51,437 nt of DNA, taken from CAZIXN01 sp039180415 (GTDB lineage: Bacteria > Planctomycetota > Phycisphaerae > Phycisphaerales > Phycisphaeraceae). Location of the stretch: positions 1 through 51,437 of the forward strand of contig JBCDDH010000018.1 of the NCBI GenBank assembly GCA_039180415.1, given 5' to 3'. The translations under genes were made by a program, and so were the position numbers. Below, piece after piece: positions 26,942 through 36,497 of this stretch (positions are counted from its first letter, which is position 1; each line of letters opens with the position of its first letter). The notes below the pieces were generated by a model. The model did no database searches. It was given only the letters and a program-made list of their open reading frames with translations, and was not told the DNA's origin.

Positions 26942-27943
26942 ATGTCCGACGCGATCGCCTGCCCCGGCTGCCTCAAACGTTTCGCCTGGACCCCAAGGGT
27001 CGCGGGCAAGCGGGTGACCTGCCACTGCGGCCAGAAGTTCATCACACCCGATGCGCCCGGCGGCGACGTGGTCCCGATCTACGAAACCCGGGCGCAGGAC
27101 GAGACGAAGCGTCGAGCCCGCGAAGCCGAGACCTACGAACTCGCCGACGAGCCCGACGTCGGCACGGACGAGCCGACCGGCCCGCAACCCCGGACGCGCT
27201 CGGCCCGCCACGCGGACGCGACGCGGTGCCCCGACTGCAACGCGCCGGTCAAGCCGACCGCGGTCGTCTGCGTGCGCTGCGGCTTCGACTTGTCCGCCGG
27301 ATCGAAACTCCAAACCGAGGTCGCCGACGAGGTGGGCGCCGACGACGAGCCGGCCGGCATCCCCTCAGGCGTTGCCGCCGACCCGATGAGCCTCGGCACC
27401 AGCCCGATCGCCCGGGCCCTGGCCAATCGCGAAGACGAGGTACGCCTCTCGCGCTTCCGGGAATTCTTTGCGCCGTTGGCCATGGTCTGTCTGGGGTTCA
27501 TCGGTGTCGTCGCGCTGTCGATCTACGACACGACGTCCGCGCTGGAAGCGCTCGGCCACTTCGGTCTCAATACGCTGTTCGCGCTGCTCTCCGTCGCGGC
27601 GGTGTTGCTGGCGATGACCGCGGGCGTCGGCATGCTCAACCTCGCGTTTGGGGAGCTCAAGTCGGCGTTGCTCAAAGTCCTGGGCATCGGCCTGCTGGGC
27701 AGCTTCGCCGCCGACACGATCACGCTGCTGGCCATGCCGCTCGTGCTCATGCTCGGCGTGCACGGCATCATCGGCATCATCTGCTTCGCCGCGGCGCTCA
27801 ACGCCTTCCTGGTCGGCGGTCCGCTCTGGGCGCTGTTCGATGTGGATTTCCACGAAGCCGGCCTGGTCACGCTGGGCGTGTTCATGCTCAAGGCCGCCGG
27901 CTTCATCCTGGTGCTCGTGATGTTCGGCACCGCGATCACCTAG
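26942..27943 (+). CDS. Membrane protein with two N-terminal zinc ribbons
   Basis: The 333-residue protein begins I-A-C-P-G-C-L-K-R-F with a paired C-H-C-G-Q-K-F at residues 7-31. That makes one zinc-ribbon-like site of the kind that opens many planctomycete proteins. A second ribbon (C-P-D-C-N-A-P-V-K-P ... C-V-R-C-G-F-D-L) lies around residues 96-118. After a charged linker come four to five hydrophobic helices between residues 178 and 333. Such an architecture (cytoplasmic zinc ribbons on a multi-helix membrane anchor) suggests a sensor or scaffold, but no function is known to me. It is divergent from the DegT gene with a 150-bp gap and converges with the aldo/keto reductase gene. Confidence 0.85.
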   Translation: MSDAIACPGCLKRFAWTPRVAGKRVTCHCGQKFITPDAPGGDVVPIYETRAQDETKRRAREAETYELADEPDVGTDEPTGPQPRTRSARHADATRCPDCNAPVKPTAVVCVRCGFDLSAGSKLQTEVADEVGADDEPAGIPSGVAADPMSLGTSPIARALANREDEVRLSRFREFFAPLAMVCLGFIGVVALSIYDTTSALEALGHFGLNTLFALLSVAAVLLAMTAGVGMLNLAFGELKSALLKVLGIGLLGSFAADTITLLAMPLVLMLGVHGIIGIICFAAALNAFLVGGPLWALFDVDFHEAGLVTLGVFMLKAAGFILVLVMFGTAIT

Positions 27944-27971
27944 GCGGCCCCACGCCTCGCCCGAGCCGGCG

Positions 27972-29174
27972 TCAGCCGCTTTCGCTAAGTCGTTTCACCG
28001 CTTCTCCGCCCAACGTATCGACCGCTTCCCGCAATCGATCGGGGATTTGCCCCGCGTGCGGCGAGCCCGCGACCGCCGCGTGCAGTTCCGCGGGGTCGAG
28101 GTCGCCGAACGTGTCGGCCTTGGCACCGGGGAACCAGTGGTCGGCCCCGCCCAGCATGTTGAACCGCATCTTGCCGTAGGCCGTCATGTCCCACCCGCGA
28201 GCGAGCTGGTTCAGCCAAAGCATGATCGGCAGGTTCAGGTTGCCCGGCGCGTCGAAGTGCTCGGGCACGCCGTCCCAGCTGAGCGCCTCGGGGCTGCGGA
28301 AGCCGGTCGCCGCTTCCATCGCTTCTTCGAGCCGCTTGACGATCGGCGGCAGCACCTCGTCCGCACGGTCGAGCAGCGCGTCGGCCGAGACGTGCAGGCC
28401 ATAGTCTTCGGGCTTGCTCGCGCCTAACGAAAGCGTGTGTACGCCAGGCTGGCTGAGCGTCCACAGGTCGTTGAATTCGATCGGATGCAGCGGCTCGCAA
28501 AGCTCGACCAGCTTGTCGGACGGGTCGTACAGCTTGCCGCCCTTGTCGGTCGGGCTGATGATGAACACGCCCATGTCGCGTTTCGTGGCCGCGTCGATCG
28601 CGGCGCGGTTGCGCTGGAAGATGTAGTAGTAGTGCAGGTTGACGTAGTCGAAGCCGTGCTCGTCGATATCGATGGCCTGCAGCAGCGCGGGCAGCGGCGC
28701 GTGGGTCGAGAAGCCGACGTGCTTGACCTTGCCTTGCTTCTGCAGCTGCCGCGCGGCTTCGAGGCAGCCGCCCTTCTTCCGCACCTTCTCGACGAGTTCG
28801 AAATTGTTGATGCCGTGGATGCCGAGCAGATCGACGTGGTCGAGCCGGAGGCGTTCGAGCGATTCGGCGAAGTGTGCGAGGAACTCTTCGGCCGTGTCGG
28901 TCGGGCCGATCTTGGTCTGAACAACAAGCTGTTCGCGGGGGAACTTCGGCAAGACCAGGCCGAGCTGGCGTTCGGACGGGCCGTAGCCACGGGCGGTTTC
29001 GATGTGATAGATGCCGTGCTCGAGCGAGGCACGGATGGTCGCCTCCATGTTCGCGGTGGTCTTCGGGTCAAGTTCTGCGACCGGCTTATCCTTCCAGCCG
29101 TCCTGGTAGCGCATGCCGCCGGTGGAAAACACGGGCATCTGAATGTCGGTTCGGCCGAAGCGTCGGTAATGCAT
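27972..29174 (-). CDS. Aldo/keto reductase-family oxidoreductase
   Basis: The 400-residue product is an NADP-linked TIM-barrel reductase of the type that opens M-H-Y-R-R-F-G-R-T-D and M-P-V-F-S-T-G-G-M-R-Y-Q. The tetrad-like sequence I-E-T-A-R-G-Y-G-P-S-E carries the Tyr; the usual Asp before T-A is Glu here. V-V-Q-T-K-I-G supplies the Lys and L-L-G-I-H-G-I the His. Members of this subgroup often carry a C-terminal 4Fe-4S domain, but the C-terminal 120 residues here have no cysteine cluster. ATG at 29174 is chosen over upstream starts since the family start follows directly. Substrate unknown. Confidence 0.9.
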   Translation of the reverse strand: MHYRRFGRTDIQMPVFSTGGMRYQDGWKDKPVAELDPKTTANMEATIRASLEHGIYHIETARGYGPSERQLGLVLPKFPREQLVVQTKIGPTDTAEEFLAHFAESLERLRLDHVDLLGIHGINNFELVEKVRKKGGCLEAARQLQKQGKVKHVGFSTHAPLPALLQAIDIDEHGFDYVNLHYYYIFQRNRAAIDAATKRDMGVFIISPTDKGGKLYDPSDKLVELCEPLHPIEFNDLWTLSQPGVHTLSLGASKPEDYGLHVSADALLDRADEVLPPIVKRLEEAMEAATGFRSPEALSWDGVPEHFDAPGNLNLPIMLWLNQLARGWDMTAYGKMRFNMLGGADHWFPGAKADTFGDLDPAELHAAVAGSPHAGQIPDRLREAVDTLGGEAVKRLSESG

Positions 29175-29218
29175 AGAGGTCGGTTTACGTTGAGAAACGA
29201 AGTGCGTCAGCGGTGGGG

Positions 29219-29374
29219 CTAAATCTTTTTGGCCAGCCACACCAGCGCGAAGCAGGACACGATCAGCCCCCCGACCAGGATCAAATCCAACACGATCGAG
29301 CCGGTGAAGGTTAAGGCCGTATCGGTCGAAACGGCGGGGTCCGAGCCGGGTTCTTGGAGGAGCAGCGGGTTCAT
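29219..29374 (-). CDS. Small single-helix membrane protein (51 residues)
   Basis: The frame encodes M-N-P-L-L-L-Q-E-P-G, a short polar stretch and then one strong hydrophobic helix (I-V-L-D-L-I-L-V-G-G-L-I-V-S) continuing C-F-A-L-V-W-L-A-K-K-I and a stop. Acidic and polar residues precede the helix and lysines follow it, as expected for an inner-membrane miniprotein with its C-terminus in the cytoplasm. An in-frame ATG at 29383 would add three residues (M-N-R). It sits between two oxidoreductase genes on the same strand, starting a few nt after the upstream stop and ending 44 bp before the aldo/keto reductase start. It fills a gap that otherwise holds no gene. Function unknown. Confidence 0.55.
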   Translation of the reverse strand: MNPLLLQEPGSDPAVSTDTALTFTGSIVLDLILVGGLIVSCFALVWLAKKI

Positions 29375-29390
29375 GCGATTCATCGCCGGG

Positions 29391-30434
29391 TCAGGGGATC
29401 AGCACGAGTTTGCCCATGTGTTGCCCGTCGGCCATCACACGGTGCGCCTCTTGAACTTCTGCCAACGGGAAGGTCTGGGCCACGCGTTGAGCATACGCGC
29501 GTCGGCCGAAGCCCTCGACCACGTGATCGATCCCCGCGTCAACGGCGGCGCGTCCGGCTTCGAACACCTCGTCGTTGACGTAGCCGACGATCGACGCGTG
29601 CTTGCGGATCAACGGCGTCACATCGACCACGCCCGGCTCGCCGAGTAGGCCGTAGACCACGACGGTGCCGCGTTGCCCCAAACCGAGGATCAGCTCGGTC
29701 AAGTACGGCCCGGCCGCGACGGGGTCGAAGACGACGTCGACGCCGCGCCCACCCGTGATCCGCTTGAGGTCGCGGCGGAAGGGGCGTTGCGTGCCGTCGG
29801 GCTCATGCGTCACCACGACGTGGTCGTACGCGCCGGCGAGCGCTTCGGCTTTGCTCGGCGAAGACGTCAGCCCGATCGCGGCGCCGCCGTGGGCCCGGAC
29901 GGTCTGCGCCGCCGCGAGCGCGACCGCGCTGGACGCCGCGGTCAGAGCGACCTGCCGGCCGCTTAACGTTTTGCCGAGCCGCCCGAGCTTCCAGACCAAA
30001 GCGCCCCAGGCGGTGAAGTGGGAAAGCCAGAGCGTCCCCAGATGAGCATCGGGCAGCGCATCGGTGGACAACTCGATCGGTACGAGGTCATCGGAGGTGC
30101 AGATCAAGTGCGATCGATACGTGCCGGCGACGCGGTCGTCGCCGCGGGACAAACGCGTTGCCTCGGGGCGGAGGGTGACGCGGCGGCCTCGCCAAGACGC
30201 ATCGACGCTGTCACCGATCGCATCGACCACGCCGCCGGCTTCGAGTCCGGGGGTGAACGGCGGCTCGCCGGTGGACAGCTTGTAATGGCCCGCCCGGCCC
30301 ATGAGTTCCGCACGGTTGAGCCCGATCGAGGCGACACGGACGCGGACCTCGCCGACGCCAGGATGCGGGTCGGGCGACGCCTGAAGCTCCAGCTTTTCGG
30401 GACCTCCGAATTCAGACACGACGACGCGTTGCAT
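29391..30434 (-). CDS. Zinc-independent medium-chain dehydrogenase (quinone-oxidoreductase-like)
   Basis: The 347-residue protein has the medium-chain reductase plan. The N-terminal catalytic domain carries G-E-V-R-V-R-V and G-L-N-R-A-E-L, the N-R replacing the zinc-binding C-x-x-D of alcohol dehydrogenases. The cofactor site is A-L-T-A-A-S-S-A-V-A-L-A-A-A-Q, a relaxed A-x-x-G-x-x-G. G-R-G-V-D-V-V-F-D-P-V-A-G-type sequence and the C-terminal A-H-R-V-M-A-D-G-Q-H-M-G-K-L-V-L are typical of quinone oxidoreductase and zeta-crystallin relatives. No structural-zinc cysteines are visible. It probably uses NADPH to reduce a small quinone or enone in the cytoplasm. The last 20 residues resemble, in type only, the remnant at 4308. 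Confidence 0.9.
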   Translation of the reverse strand: MQRVVVSEFGGPEKLELQASPDPHPGVGEVRVRVASIGLNRAELMGRAGHYKLSTGEPPFTPGLEAGGVVDAIGDSVDASWRGRRVTLRPEATRLSRGDDRVAGTYRSHLICTSDDLVPIELSTDALPDAHLGTLWLSHFTAWGALVWKLGRLGKTLSGRQVALTAASSAVALAAAQTVRAHGGAAIGLTSSPSKAEALAGAYDHVVVTHEPDGTQRPFRRDLKRITGGRGVDVVFDPVAAGPYLTELILGLGQRGTVVVYGLLGEPGVVDVTPLIRKHASIVGYVNDEVFEAGRAAVDAGIDHVVEGFGRRAYAQRVAQTFPLAEVQEAHRVMADGQHMGKLVLIP

Positions 30435-30477
30435 CCGCGGAGTCTACGGAAGACGGGGCGCCGGCTCAGCGGTTGCG

Positions 30478-33400
30478 CTATCGGCCGATGATGTCCAAGA
30501 TGCTTTCCAGCACCTGCTCGACCTCGTCTTGTTCCCGCTCCTCGACAGCGGGCGGCGGCGACTCGGGATCGGCTCCGGCTGGCACTTCATCGGGGGTTTC
30601 GGCCGCGGCCGGCTCGGGCTCCGCGATCCGCACCGCGAACGCCTGCGCGTCGCTGCTGGGCGTCCAGGCCCGCGTGTTCTTCCATTCGAACAACTCATCG
30701 ACGACCACGTCACCGAGGATGCCGATGACCCGGCCCCAGCCGCCGAGGTCTTCCGCGTTGCGCTCGAGTTCCTGCCGGCCGTACGCCGCCGCGATCTGCC
30801 CGAGGAATTTGTCGTACTCCAGACGCGGTTCGGTGATCGTGCCCCGCAGCGGCAACTCGTACACCCGCAACGGCTCGAGCGCCTTGTCGAAATCCGAAGC
30901 CGCAGCGATGAACGTCGCCCCCAACACGCCCACCCCCATGTCGATGCGATTGGTCTTCAGGTCCACCGTACCGGCGAACCCCACGCCCAGATCTTCAGCA
31001 CTGAGCCAGAGCTCCGAAGTCCGGATCACGCCGTCTCGCACCCGGATCTGCATCGGCGAGAACTGCGCCAGATAAGTCCGACCCGAACCGCGGGGGCGTA
31101 ACGACGGCGCGAAGTATCCGATGATGCCCGTCAGGCCTTGCCGCAGCCAACCCTGCCGTTCGAGTTCCAGCCGACCCAGGTCCAGCGTCGCATCGGCACG
31201 GAGGCCTTCGAGATCAAACAGCCCCCCCTCGGAAAACGCGAAGCTCGAACGATCCAGGCTGAGCGTCGCCGGCGCGTCCGGCGCCGACCGCACCACGTCC
31301 GCGAACACCGGGTGCAGCCCGCCCATCCAGGACTCGACCGCCTCACGCGAGATCGACAGCGTGAACCGCGGGTCTTCTTGGAGTTCGGGGCGCCAAACCG
31401 CGTCCGACAGATCCTCGGTCAGCAGCACCGACCCCACCGCGTGCGTCGAAGTCACGTCGACCTCGACCGACGCTTCCCGCCCCGGACGCACGCGCGCCGA
31501 AACCGCCGGCTCGATCACCGGGCCCAGCGTCGCCGCCAGCTTGCCTTCCTGATCCGCAAACGCGTCCACCACCGCCGAGGGAACCGCGGTGCCGCGGACC
31601 GACAGATCGAACACACCCCCCAACGGCGCGAACACGCCGTCGCGGTCCATCAGCTCCGACGCCGACAGCCGCAGGGTCAACCCGCCGTCCGCGTCTCGCG
31701 ACGAATCCGGTAACGGCGGACCGTCGAAACTCACGCCCGCGACCAGGTCGATCGGCCGCGACAACGCGCTCACCGCCAAGCTCGCCCGCAAGTCCCGAAA
31801 CTCTGGCAAGGCTCGGTTTTGCCGGTGATCTTGAAGACGCAGCGACGGCACCGCCCACTCGATCTGGCCACGCGTCTGGCCGGGGTCGAGCCGCGCGAGC
31901 GTGTGCTGCCACGCCGACACCTCGCTGCCTTCGTCTTGCGAATCAGACGGCGACGCCGGCAACAGCCGCCAACGCAAATCATGCAGGGTGAGCTTGGGCT
32001 CGATCGCTTCACGCAAGCCGACCGGCAGGCCGTCCCAAACCTCCGGGCCCATCGCGTCACGCAGGACCGCCGGCTCCAGCCGCATCACCAACGGCTCGGG
32101 CGTCGAAATCTCGCCGGACGATCCGTCAAGTCTGACGCTGACCGCGAACGGGCCCGACAAGCCCGCCGAACGCACCCGCCCCGAAGCCCGGATCGGATCG
32201 TCGGGCGATGCCGGTAACCGGGATTCCACGTCGAGCGACAGCTCCTCACCCAGCCAACGCGGCAAGCCACCCCCAGGTATCTCGACCGAGGCCAACGCTT
32301 CGATCAGCGCGGTGGGTAGGCGCTCCAACGACATGTCAAAACCTAATCCCGCCGCCGCTGCGTCGGACTCGCCGCTGGCCGCCGGCAATACCTCCAACAC
32401 CGAAGCCGTCAGCAGCATCCGCCCGTCCCGCACCGGTCCGTCGGCCTCCGCCGTCGCCGTCTCTGCCGCGAAGACCAACGAAATCCGCTCTCCCAACGCC
32501 TCCGTGTCCACCCGCAACGTTCCGTCCCGTAGGCTCACCGAACGCCCGTCTGCCAAGGTCAACGAAATCGGCGTCCACCCGGCTTCTACCCGACCCGACG
32601 CCCGCTCGATCGCCGCGCCCGACGCATCAACCGGTAGCCGCAACGCCTCGATCGGCAACCGTATCTCGACCGCTTCCCGCAGGACCGTTCCGGCTCCGCC
32701 CGTGCGCCCGCCGGCAACCAGTTTTGCGAACGCCTCCGGGGTCAGCCGCCACGTCAACGCCGCGCCCGGTTCGATCTCCACCGCCCCGCCCAGCCGAACC
32801 AGTGACGCCTCCAACCCCATCAAGGCCGACCGCGCCGTCACCGCGGCCTCCGGCGCTGCCAGCGTCCCCGCCGCCGAAACCTCCACCGATAAGCGCTCGC
32901 CTAATGCCGACGTCAATAACCCGTCGGTCGCCAACAGGCGGTCCATCGGGGCCAACGGCAGCTCCAACACCTTGGCGTTCAGCTCTACCCCGCCGCGCCG
33001 CCAATCGATCCGATCCTCCGCGTCCAACGCGTCGACCAAGGCCAGATCCGCGTCGATCACCCCCGACGCTTCGTCTCGCTCCAGCCGGCTCGTCGCCTCC
33101 GCCGTGACCCGCGTTGCGTCGCGTAAATCCGCCGACGCGTCCAGGTCGGTCAACACCGTTTCGTCCCGCGCCCCGTCGTCGGCCACCGTGACGTACGACA
33201 CTCGCCCGGCCGTCAGCTTCAACGAAACCCCCAACCCCACCGGCAAGGCCACGCCGCCGTCCCCGGCGTCATCCGGAGACTCGGCGGCACCACCTATGGA
33301 TCGGCCGCTCTCCAGCCCCAACGCCCGCTCCAGATTGCTTGGCCCCTCGCTCGGCTGCACCACCTTCAACTCGGTCACCGTCAGCACCAACTCGCCGAAT

Positions 33401-33756
33401 CCCGAACCACGCACCGCGTCCATGATCCCCAGGTCGTCCGCCCGCAACGACAACCCGGTGAACACCACGTTCCCCTCGGGATCGATCAGCTCGCCGTCAC
33501 TCACCCCCACGCCGCCCAACCATCCCAGGCTCAAACGGTCGGCCGAAAACGTCCCGGGAATCTGGCCGTTGACCACGCCCACCACCAAGCGGTTACCCGG
33601 CCCGGTGCTCAACAACCACGGCAACGCCGCCAGCAGCAGCAACCCCAACCCCACCGACCACCCGCCCAGCTTGAGCAACCGGCGCGGCCAACGACTGGGC
33701 GGCGGTGACGCATCGAGCCGGATCTTTTCGTCGGACGCGGGGACATCAGGCTTCAT
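30478..33756 (-). CDS. Very large AsmA/TamB-like envelope protein
   Basis: The 1092-residue protein has a short cytoplasmic head, one transmembrane helix at about 28-50 (W-S-V-G-L-G-L-L-L-L-A-A-L-P-W-L-L) and a long periplasmic part. Just after the helix comes N-G-Q-I-P-G-T-F-S-A-D-R-L-S-L-G-W-L-G-G, the N-terminal pattern of AsmA-like proteins. Repeating beta-rich segments follow, and near residue 950 is R-I-D-M-G-V-G-V-L-G-A-type sequence with G-T-I-T-E-P, the AsmA C-terminal signature. Such repeat-beta-groove proteins are thought to bridge the periplasm and carry lipids. The last 50 residues are acidic and Pro-rich, possibly cytoplasmic or disordered. A TATGAT -10-like hexamer lies at 33800-33795, minus strand. 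A single long uninterrupted frame supports expression. Confidence 0.88.
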   Translation of the reverse strand: MKPDVPASDEKIRLDASPPPSRWPRRLLKLGGWSVGLGLLLLAALPWLLSTGPGNRLVVGVVNGQIPGTFSADRLSLGWLGGVGVSDGELIDPEGNVVFTGLSLRADDLGIMDAVRGSGFGELVLTVTELKVVQPSEGPSNLERALGLESGRSIGGAAESPDDAGDGGVALPVGLGVSLKLTAGRVSYVTVADDGARDETVLTDLDASADLRDATRVTAEATSRLERDEASGVIDADLALVDALDAEDRIDWRRGGVELNAKVLELPLAPMDRLLATDGLLTSALGERLSVEVSAAGTLAAPEAAVTARSALMGLEASLVRLGGAVEIEPGAALTWRLTPEAFAKLVAGGRTGGAGTVLREAVEIRLPIEALRLPVDASGAAIERASGRVEAGWTPISLTLADGRSVSLRDGTLRVDTEALGERISLVFAAETATAEADGPVRDGRMLLTASVLEVLPAASGESDAAAAGLGFDMSLERLPTALIEALASVEIPGGGLPRWLGEELSLDVESRLPASPDDPIRASGRVRSAGLSGPFAVSVRLDGSSGEISTPEPLVMRLEPAVLRDAMGPEVWDGLPVGLREAIEPKLTLHDLRWRLLPASPSDSQDEGSEVSAWQHTLARLDPGQTRGQIEWAVPSLRLQDHRQNRALPEFRDLRASLAVSALSRPIDLVAGVSFDGPPLPDSSRDADGGLTLRLSASELMDRDGVFAPLGGVFDLSVRGTAVPSAVVDAFADQEGKLAATLGPVIEPAVSARVRPGREASVEVDVTSTHAVGSVLLTEDLSDAVWRPELQEDPRFTLSISREAVESWMGGLHPVFADVVRSAPDAPATLSLDRSSFAFSEGGLFDLEGLRADATLDLGRLELERQGWLRQGLTGIIGYFAPSLRPRGSGRTYLAQFSPMQIRVRDGVIRTSELWLSAEDLGVGFAGTVDLKTNRIDMGVGVLGATFIAAASDFDKALEPLRVYELPLRGTITEPRLEYDKFLGQIAAAYGRQELERNAEDLGGWGRVIGILGDVVVDELFEWKNTRAWTPSSDAQAFAVRIAEPEPAAAETPDEVPAGADPESPPPAVEEREQDEVEQVLESILDIIGR

Positions 33757-33886
33757 GGCGATCGCGGGGCGGCGGGACGGACGGGCAAAGCCTCATCATA
33801 AATCGCCGCCGCCGCGTCACCACGCCGCGTTCCGACAAAAACCGACGCGTGCTCACACCGCCGGCCGATCCGAATTCTCACGCCGC

Positions 33887-36451
33887 CTACTCGACGTAAA
33901 AGACCGCCATGCTGTACGCCGGCAACGTCACCCGGCCCGACGCCGCGCGGTCTGCCTGCGGCCCGGCATCCGCATGGTCCACCGCGTATCGCCAGGATCC
34001 CCGCGGCAACTCCACCCGTCGCGTCACGTCTCGGCCGTTGTACGCCACAAAAATCCGCGACCACGGGTCGTCCACCGCCGCGCCGTCGATCTCGTAGCTC
34101 ACGAAGCCCGGCTCGACCTCCGCAAAACGTAGGTGCTCGCGTACCAACGCGTCGTCGTGCATCCGCAACGCCGGGTGCGCCCGCCGCATCTTCACCAAGC
34201 CCGCGACGTACTCGAACACCTCGCGGTACTCCGCTTTCCGCGGCCAGTCGAACTTGTTGATCGCGTCGCCGGCGTTGTACGAGTTGTGATTGCCGTCTTT
34301 GGTCCGCGCAAAGTCGCTCCCGCCGTGCAGGAACGAGACGCCCTGGCTGGTGAGCACGATGCCCAACGCCAGCTTCTGCATCGAGCGCAACTCCGCTTCG
34401 GACGCGTCCGGATTGGTCTTGAGCAGCTTGTCCCACAGCGTCAGGTTGTCGTGAGCCGAGGCGTAGACCACCGACTCGATCGGCTCGTTCGCGAACGTCT
34501 CGAGCGCGCCCCCCACGCCCTGCCGGATCGCGACGTGGTCGCCCGCCGGCCCCGACGCGAAGCCCTGAGCCGTGCCGTCCAGGTCGCCGCGGATCGCGTT
34601 ACGCAGGTCGTCGTTGAACACCGCGAAGGGCAAATCCCGCTGCGCCCCCTTGGGGAAGTACGTCGGCCCGCCGCCGGTCCACGGCTCGCCGTACAGCGTG
34701 AGGTCCGGGCGGATCGCCTTGAGCTCTTCCGCGATCGCCCGCACCGTCTCGGGCTGGTGCGTGCCCAGCAGGTCGAACCGGTACCCGTCCACGCGGTACT
34801 CGTTCGTCCAGAACTTCAGCGAATCCAGGATGTACTTCCGCACCATCGGCCGCTCGTCCGCCACCGAGTTGCCCACCCCCGCGTCGTTGCGGTAGCTGCC
34901 GTCGTCGTTGGTCCGGAAGTAGAAGAACGGCACCGTCTGGTCGAACGGCGAAGACTCTCGGCTGCTGCTCGTGTGGTTGTAGACCACGTCCAGGATCACA
35001 CGGATGCCCGCCGCGTGCAGGCCCTGCACCATCTGTTTGAACTCCCGCGCGATCAGCTCGGGGTCGTCTTCGTCGGTCGCGTACCCCGACTCGGGCACAT
35101 TAAACAGGCTGGTCCAATAGCCCCAATTGTATTCGTGACGCTCGTTGCCGAAGTCGTGGATCGGCAACAAATGCACCGCGCTGACGCCCAACTCCTGCAT
35201 GTGCGTCAAGCCCGTGGACACGCCGTCGGCAAACGAGGCGTCACCCGAGTTTTCGTGGATCATCCCCAGGTATTTGCCGCGGATCGACTCGGGCGCGGTC
35301 TCGTCGAACACCGAATAATCACGCACGTGAACCTCGTAGATCACCTCGTCGGTCTTGTATTCGACGAGCGGATTGGGGGTTTCGCCCCACCCCGCCGGGT
35401 CCGTGCGATCCATATCGAGCACCACGCTCCGCGTGCTATCCGGCGTCGCGCCGAACGTATGAACGTCCGCCGCGACCCGCGATTGGCCGTACGAACGCAG
35501 CCGATACACGTACGCCGTGTTGTGCAGGTCGCCCTCAACCACCACTTCCCACAGCCCTTTATCTCCACGATCCAACGCCACCGCCCGGCTCGGCCCGTCC
35601 GCGTCGCGCTCGTCGAACAGCAGCACCTCCACCGCATCCGCCACCGGGGACCACGTCCGGAACGTCGTCGCCGCATCGGTATGGATCGCTCCCAGTTGGG
35701 CGTCTAATGGCGTAAACCGCGGCTCGTTCATCACGTCCCGCGCGAACACGTCCAACGCTTCCAACCCCGGCGCCGACACCCGCAGCTTCGCGATCAACTC
35801 GTCCGCCACCGGCTTGGCCAAGCTCACCGTGTACGCCACCCCCGCGCCGCTCGCGTCTGGCTTCAACGCCACACCGGCGACCGGCAAGGTCAAGCCCGTC
35901 GAAGTCGTCACGGACACCCCCGCTTTTTGCTCGTCCGTCAGCCGGGCCGACGTCGAGAGCGTCACCGTGTCGCTCGCATCAAGAAACGCCATCACCGCTT
36001 TGGCCTCCAGGTCCACTTTGTCCGGCGTGAGGTAAACCGTCGGGTCGCCCGACACCAGCCACACCTCTTCCACGCCCGCGTCGGGCAGTTCCACGAAACG
36101 ATCCGTATCGATGTCCTTCGCCTCCCACGCGTTCTTGCGGACGATGAATCCCAAACGATCCGCGCGGTTGTTTCGCACGGGGACCACGGCCGTCACACCG
36201 CCACGCCCCTCGGGCGTGCCGAACATGAAGGCTTCGCCGTCTTGACCTCCGGTCCACGCCCAGAGATTCCAGCCCGCGTAATCGCCATCGGCCCGGAGGT
36301 AATGCACCACGACCGCACGCTGAACGCCCAACTCGTCCAGATCGACCCGCTCGTCGAGTGGGGCGAGCTGTGCCCACGCCGCCGGCCCTACGAAACCGCA
36401 GCCCGCCAAAACGAAGATCAAACCGCCCAACCGACCGAACGCACCAAGCAT
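33887..36451 (-). CDS. Secreted type I pullulanase (GH13)
   Basis: Pullulanase cuts alpha-1,6 links of pullulan and branched glucans. The 854-residue protein has a signal peptide (L-G-G-L-I-F-V-L-A-G-C-G ... A-W-A-Q); the internal L-A-G-C could instead be a lipobox. Residues about 45-140 fit a CBM41 starch-binding domain (V-V-V-H-Y-L-R-A-D-G-D-Y-A-G-W-N-L-W-A-W). A CBM48-like domain follows near 270. The catalytic barrel holds Y-E-V-H-V-R-D-Y-S and Y-N-W-G-Y, the mark of pullulanases. The triad is Asp560 (G-Y-R-F-D-L-L), Glu589 (Y-G-E-P-W) and Asp668 (S-A-H-D-N-L). GGAG lies 8 nt before the ATG. A LacI-type operator overlaps the predicted promoter. Confidence 0.95.
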   Translation of the reverse strand: MLGAFGRLGGLIFVLAGCGFVGPAAWAQLAPLDERVDLDELGVQRAVVVHYLRADGDYAGWNLWAWTGGQDGEAFMFGTPEGRGGVTAVVPVRNNRADRLGFIVRKNAWEAKDIDTDRFVELPDAGVEEVWLVSGDPTVYLTPDKVDLEAKAVMAFLDASDTVTLSTSARLTDEQKAGVSVTTSTGLTLPVAGVALKPDASGAGVAYTVSLAKPVADELIAKLRVSAPGLEALDVFARDVMNEPRFTPLDAQLGAIHTDAATTFRTWSPVADAVEVLLFDERDADGPSRAVALDRGDKGLWEVVVEGDLHNTAYVYRLRSYGQSRVAADVHTFGATPDSTRSVVLDMDRTDPAGWGETPNPLVEYKTDEVIYEVHVRDYSVFDETAPESIRGKYLGMIHENSGDASFADGVSTGLTHMQELGVSAVHLLPIHDFGNERHEYNWGYWTSLFNVPESGYATDEDDPELIAREFKQMVQGLHAAGIRVILDVVYNHTSSSRESSPFDQTVPFFYFRTNDDGSYRNDAGVGNSVADERPMVRKYILDSLKFWTNEYRVDGYRFDLLGTHQPETVRAIAEELKAIRPDLTLYGEPWTGGGPTYFPKGAQRDLPFAVFNDDLRNAIRGDLDGTAQGFASGPAGDHVAIRQGVGGALETFANEPIESVVYASAHDNLTLWDKLLKTNPDASEAELRSMQKLALGIVLTSQGVSFLHGGSDFARTKDGNHNSYNAGDAINKFDWPRKAEYREVFEYVAGLVKMRRAHPALRMHDDALVREHLRFAEVEPGFVSYEIDGAAVDDPWSRIFVAYNGRDVTRRVELPRGSWRYAVDHADAGPQADRAASGRVTLPAYSMAVFYVE

Positions 36452-36497
36452 GGACGACTCCAGAGAGATGAAGGGCGACCGCGCAACGCCCGAAACA

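Noticed and set aside
31901..34132. 743-codon plus-strand open frame opposite the AsmA-like gene
   Set aside because: Ser/Pro/Arg-rich, no recognisable domain, antisense to a protein with a clear membrane helix and AsmA features.
34133..35707. 524-codon plus-strand open frame opposite the pullulanase
   Set aside because: Val/His/Arg-rich shadow; the minus strand holds the full GH13 triad.
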